Source of the DNA: an uncultured Prevotella sp.
Lineage (GTDB): Bacteria > Bacteroidota > Bacteroidia > Bacteroidales > Bacteroidaceae
Assembly: GCA_900319895.1 (NCBI GenBank)
Contig: ONQK01000002.1
Span: forward strand, 1-9,001
Direction of reading: 5' to 3'
Length of the DNA: 9,001 nucleotides
Both the position numbers and the translations under genes were made by a program. Below, in pieces: positions 8,301-9,001 of this stretch; position 1 is the first letter of the stretch; the number at the start of each line of letters is the position of its first letter. The notes beneath the pieces were generated by a model that made no database searches, was not told where the DNA came from, and was given only the letters and a program-made list of their open reading frames with translations.

Positions 8301-8594
8301 GACGACTACAGCAACGGGCACGGCTTCCCAATGGTTTACAAAGAGTTGGGCATCGGGAAGCTCGTCGGTACGCCTGTGGCAGGCACCATGACCGCGGTTT
8401 GGTGGGAGACGCTCATCGACAACCGGCTCGTCTACGGCATTCCGCAAGTCGGATGCGTGGACATGAGAGGCAACTACGGCGAGAACCAGCAGCTCAACCC
8501 CGACATTGAGGTATACAACTCGCCTGAAGACTACCTTAGCGGGAAAGACAGGCAGCTGGAAGAAGCTGTAAGGCTAATGATGAAACATAAATAA
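5367..8594 (+). CDS. Exported tricorn-type S41 serine protease
   Basis: This 1075-residue protein matches the tricorn protease architecture and length. In archaea tricorn cuts oligopeptides released by the proteasome; here a signal peptide (residues 1-19, ending Ala-Ser-Ala-Gln) points to the periplasm or outside. Domains in order: first propeller about 24-295 with TolB/PD40-type blades ('IWSPDGQKIAFTSNREG'); second propeller about 305-685; C1 helical domain about 690-768; PDZ about 771-868; C2 peptidase domain about 870-1065. The catalytic set seems complete. Ser764-His765 in 'ELNASHTGAR' match tricorn Ser745-His746, Ser982 in 'DDYSNGHGF' matches nucleophile Ser965, and Glu1039 in 'GENQQLNPDIEV' matches Glu1023. 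The Gly-rich turn 'HNGGGW' (931-936) fits the oxyanion side. Asn983 replaces the Asp after the nucleophile; by family knowledge that residue gives a backbone NH, so activity is plausible. A Lys/Glu-rich insert (about 553-594) interrupts the second propeller. The leader is A-rich without a Shine-Dalgarno site. Alignment was by eye. Confidence 0.93.
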   Translation: MKKILTTLAIAIAISASAQTTPLWMRHCAISPNGESIVFSYKGDIFCVSTEGGTARQLTSNPAYDAHPIWSPDGQKIAFTSNREGSLDIYIMDKNGGEPRRLTTDSGNEVPMAFLNDEQILFNANIMPTAKSIYFASSSFPQTYTIDANGGRPRLYSPVPMQDISVNPTSGELLFHDKKGYEDEFRKHHQSPIARDIWLNSSDKFKKLTNFHGEDRTPRWANDGKSFYYLSEEDGTFNIYKRQVANTQKQQITRHKNHPVRFLTVAQNGTLCYGYDGEVYTTRDGEEPRRVNINIIADKSDKDLIRQTKTSGATEILLSPNGKEIAFVMHGDVYVTSIDYTTTKQVTDTPEQERSISFAPDGKSIVYASERNGLWQIYQTRIKNNEEKTFTYASDLEEERLTQSDQTSFLPKFSPDGKCIAYFENRSTLKVMDLKSKNTHTALDGKYIFSYQDGDLWFQWSPDSRWLLTPYIGFGGWNNTDIALVSADGKGEVYDLTESGYGDANAKWVLGGKAMIFASDRAGYRSHGSWGTEDDVYIMFFDQDAYERFTMTKEEKELIDKEKEEKRKEAAGKKEEKKAAEKKKQQKTTEKERLKFDLENCRDRIVRITANSSRLADALLSPGGDTLYYQARFEGGFDLWRHDLRERKTEIVMKNIGSGEMFADKAFKNIFIGTPRGIKKVEIANGKSKNIEFEARFNYKPYEERAYMFDHVWRQVKDKFYVENMHNVDWEYYRKAYERFLPHINNGYDFSEMLSEMLGELNASHTGARFNGEGASLTTACLGVFLDNGYEGDGLKIEEVIKNSPFAQKNTGVTSGCIIEKIDGERILRDQDYNHLLDGKAGKPVRFTVFNPNGKKRFDVTIRPISKGEQQELLYKRWVDRNREMVKQLSGGRIAYVHVQAMNSPSFRTVFSELLSNENRQKDAVIVDERHNGGGWLHDDLCTLLSGKQYQSFVPHGKYVGYDPWNKWVKPSCVLMCEDDYSNGHGFPMVYKELGIGKLVGTPVAGTMTAVWWETLIDNRLVYGIPQVGCVDMRGNYGENQQLNPDIEVYNSPEDYLSGKDRQLEEAVRLMMKHK

Positions 8595-8651
8595 AAAAGA
8601 GATACAAAAAAATCAGACAAAACCTGCGAAAACTACTCGAAAACACACAAT

Positions 8652-8690
8652 CAAGGCTCTGCCGACACCGCGGCAGAGCCTTGCATTTTA
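8652..8690 (+). terminator. Intrinsic terminator after the tricorn protease gene
   Basis: A perfect 13-bp stem pairs CAAGGCTCTGCCG (8652-8664) with CGGCAGAGCCTTG (8671-8683) around a 6-base ACACCG loop, followed by CATTTTA. The T run is short, but the stem is long and GC-rich. It lies 57 bases after the TAA stop of the tricorn gene. The upstream side is A-rich but has no unbroken A run, so a terminator for the opposite strand is possible but weaker. Confidence 0.8.
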
Positions 8691-9001
8691 TGCAGTCAAT
8701 CGTCTCTCCCCACATTACTGTCGGCCAAACACATACAAGTGCCAATCCACTACCATTGCCGTCCGCGAAAATCCCGCTCCATGGAAGGCCAACGGGGCGA
8801 CAGGCATGGCTCCGCCCGTCTATTGCCACCTCGCCCCGCCGTCCTAGACCTCCCGTCCCCCAAAAAAAGTCGCATTTACGCAGCCCGATGCATCGCCTGT
8901 CCGAGGGAACATCGCGCCTGAAAGCCCCCTTCGGACTGCTGGCCGCCACTCGTCAAAACTCCTGAACCATTCGTTGGAAGGATGGCATCCAAGCGCATTT
9001 C
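8691..9001. other. GC-rich, C-biased segment with no supported gene
   Basis: About 310 bases follow the last terminator. The segment is richer in GC than the usual A/T-rich intergenic DNA of this window, and the + strand has clearly more C than G, including a C5A7 run at 8857-8868. Open frames exist on both strands (about 8681-8965 on + and 8536-8949 on -), but they overlap each other. The + frame begins inside the terminator, the - frame runs through the terminator and into the end of the tricorn gene, and both are rich in Arg, Pro, Ser and Cys with no signal peptide or motif. I see no tRNA cloverleaf, rRNA, CRISPR or insertion-sequence end. It may be a decayed gene, an intergenic repeat or the edge of a neighbouring element cut by the window. 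Confidence 0.5.

Noticed and set aside
8886..8895. Perfect 10-base palindrome CGATGCATCG
   Set aside because: A 10-base palindrome with no flanking symmetry, partner site or nearby gene is not strong evidence for an operator or attachment site.
8536..8949. 137-codon open frame on the - strand
   Set aside because: It runs through the terminator hairpin and into the 3' end of the tricorn gene, and shows no signal peptide or family motif.
8681..8965. 94-codon open frame on the + strand
   Set aside because: Its start lies beside the terminator stem, it overlaps the opposite open frame, and its Arg/Pro/Ser-rich sequence has no recognisable domain. A decayed gene cannot be excluded.

Overview
The window looks like chromosomal DNA from a Bacteroidales bacterium, most likely Prevotella or a close relative. 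The evidence is four genes for exported proteins of typical Bacteroidota families, start codons in A/T-rich leaders without strong Shine-Dalgarno sites, a TAnnTTTG-type -7 promoter element, and a short C-terminal 'YNIAGQR...NGKK' tail common on Prevotella/Bacteroides secreted proteins. The genus is an inference from style and was not tested by a search.

All four genes lie on the + strand. (1) 40-1728 encodes a secreted protein of unknown function with a PKD-like stretch near its N-terminus, a BACON-like beta-sandwich near its C-terminus and the conserved tail. It is followed by a strong intrinsic terminator (1791-1824). (2) 1912-2646 encodes a periplasmic class A acid phosphatase of the PAP2 superfamily with its full active-site signature, preceded by a probable Bacteroidota promoter. 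(3) 2785-5283 encodes a TonB-dependent outer-membrane receptor with a carboxypeptidase-regulatory-like domain, a plug and a family-3-type beta-barrel. No SusD partner is present. (4) 5367-8594 encodes an exported tricorn-type S41 protease with two propellers, a PDZ domain and a complete Ser-His/Ser/Glu catalytic set. A 13-bp terminator hairpin follows at 8652-8690, and about 310 bases of GC-richer DNA with no convincing gene close the window.

All four products appear to be exported, and every gene has a perfect 12-13 bp hairpin just behind it, so these are probably separately ended transcription units rather than one tight operon. A functional link is possible, with a tricorn protease trimming peptides in the periplasm next to an outer-membrane receptor of unknown ligand, but only adjacency supports it. 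I do not see a clearly new multi-gene system. The points most worth a second look are the exported tricorn with its Lys/Glu-rich insert, the unrecognised secreted protein, the orphan receptor beside the protease, and the unexplained 3' segment.
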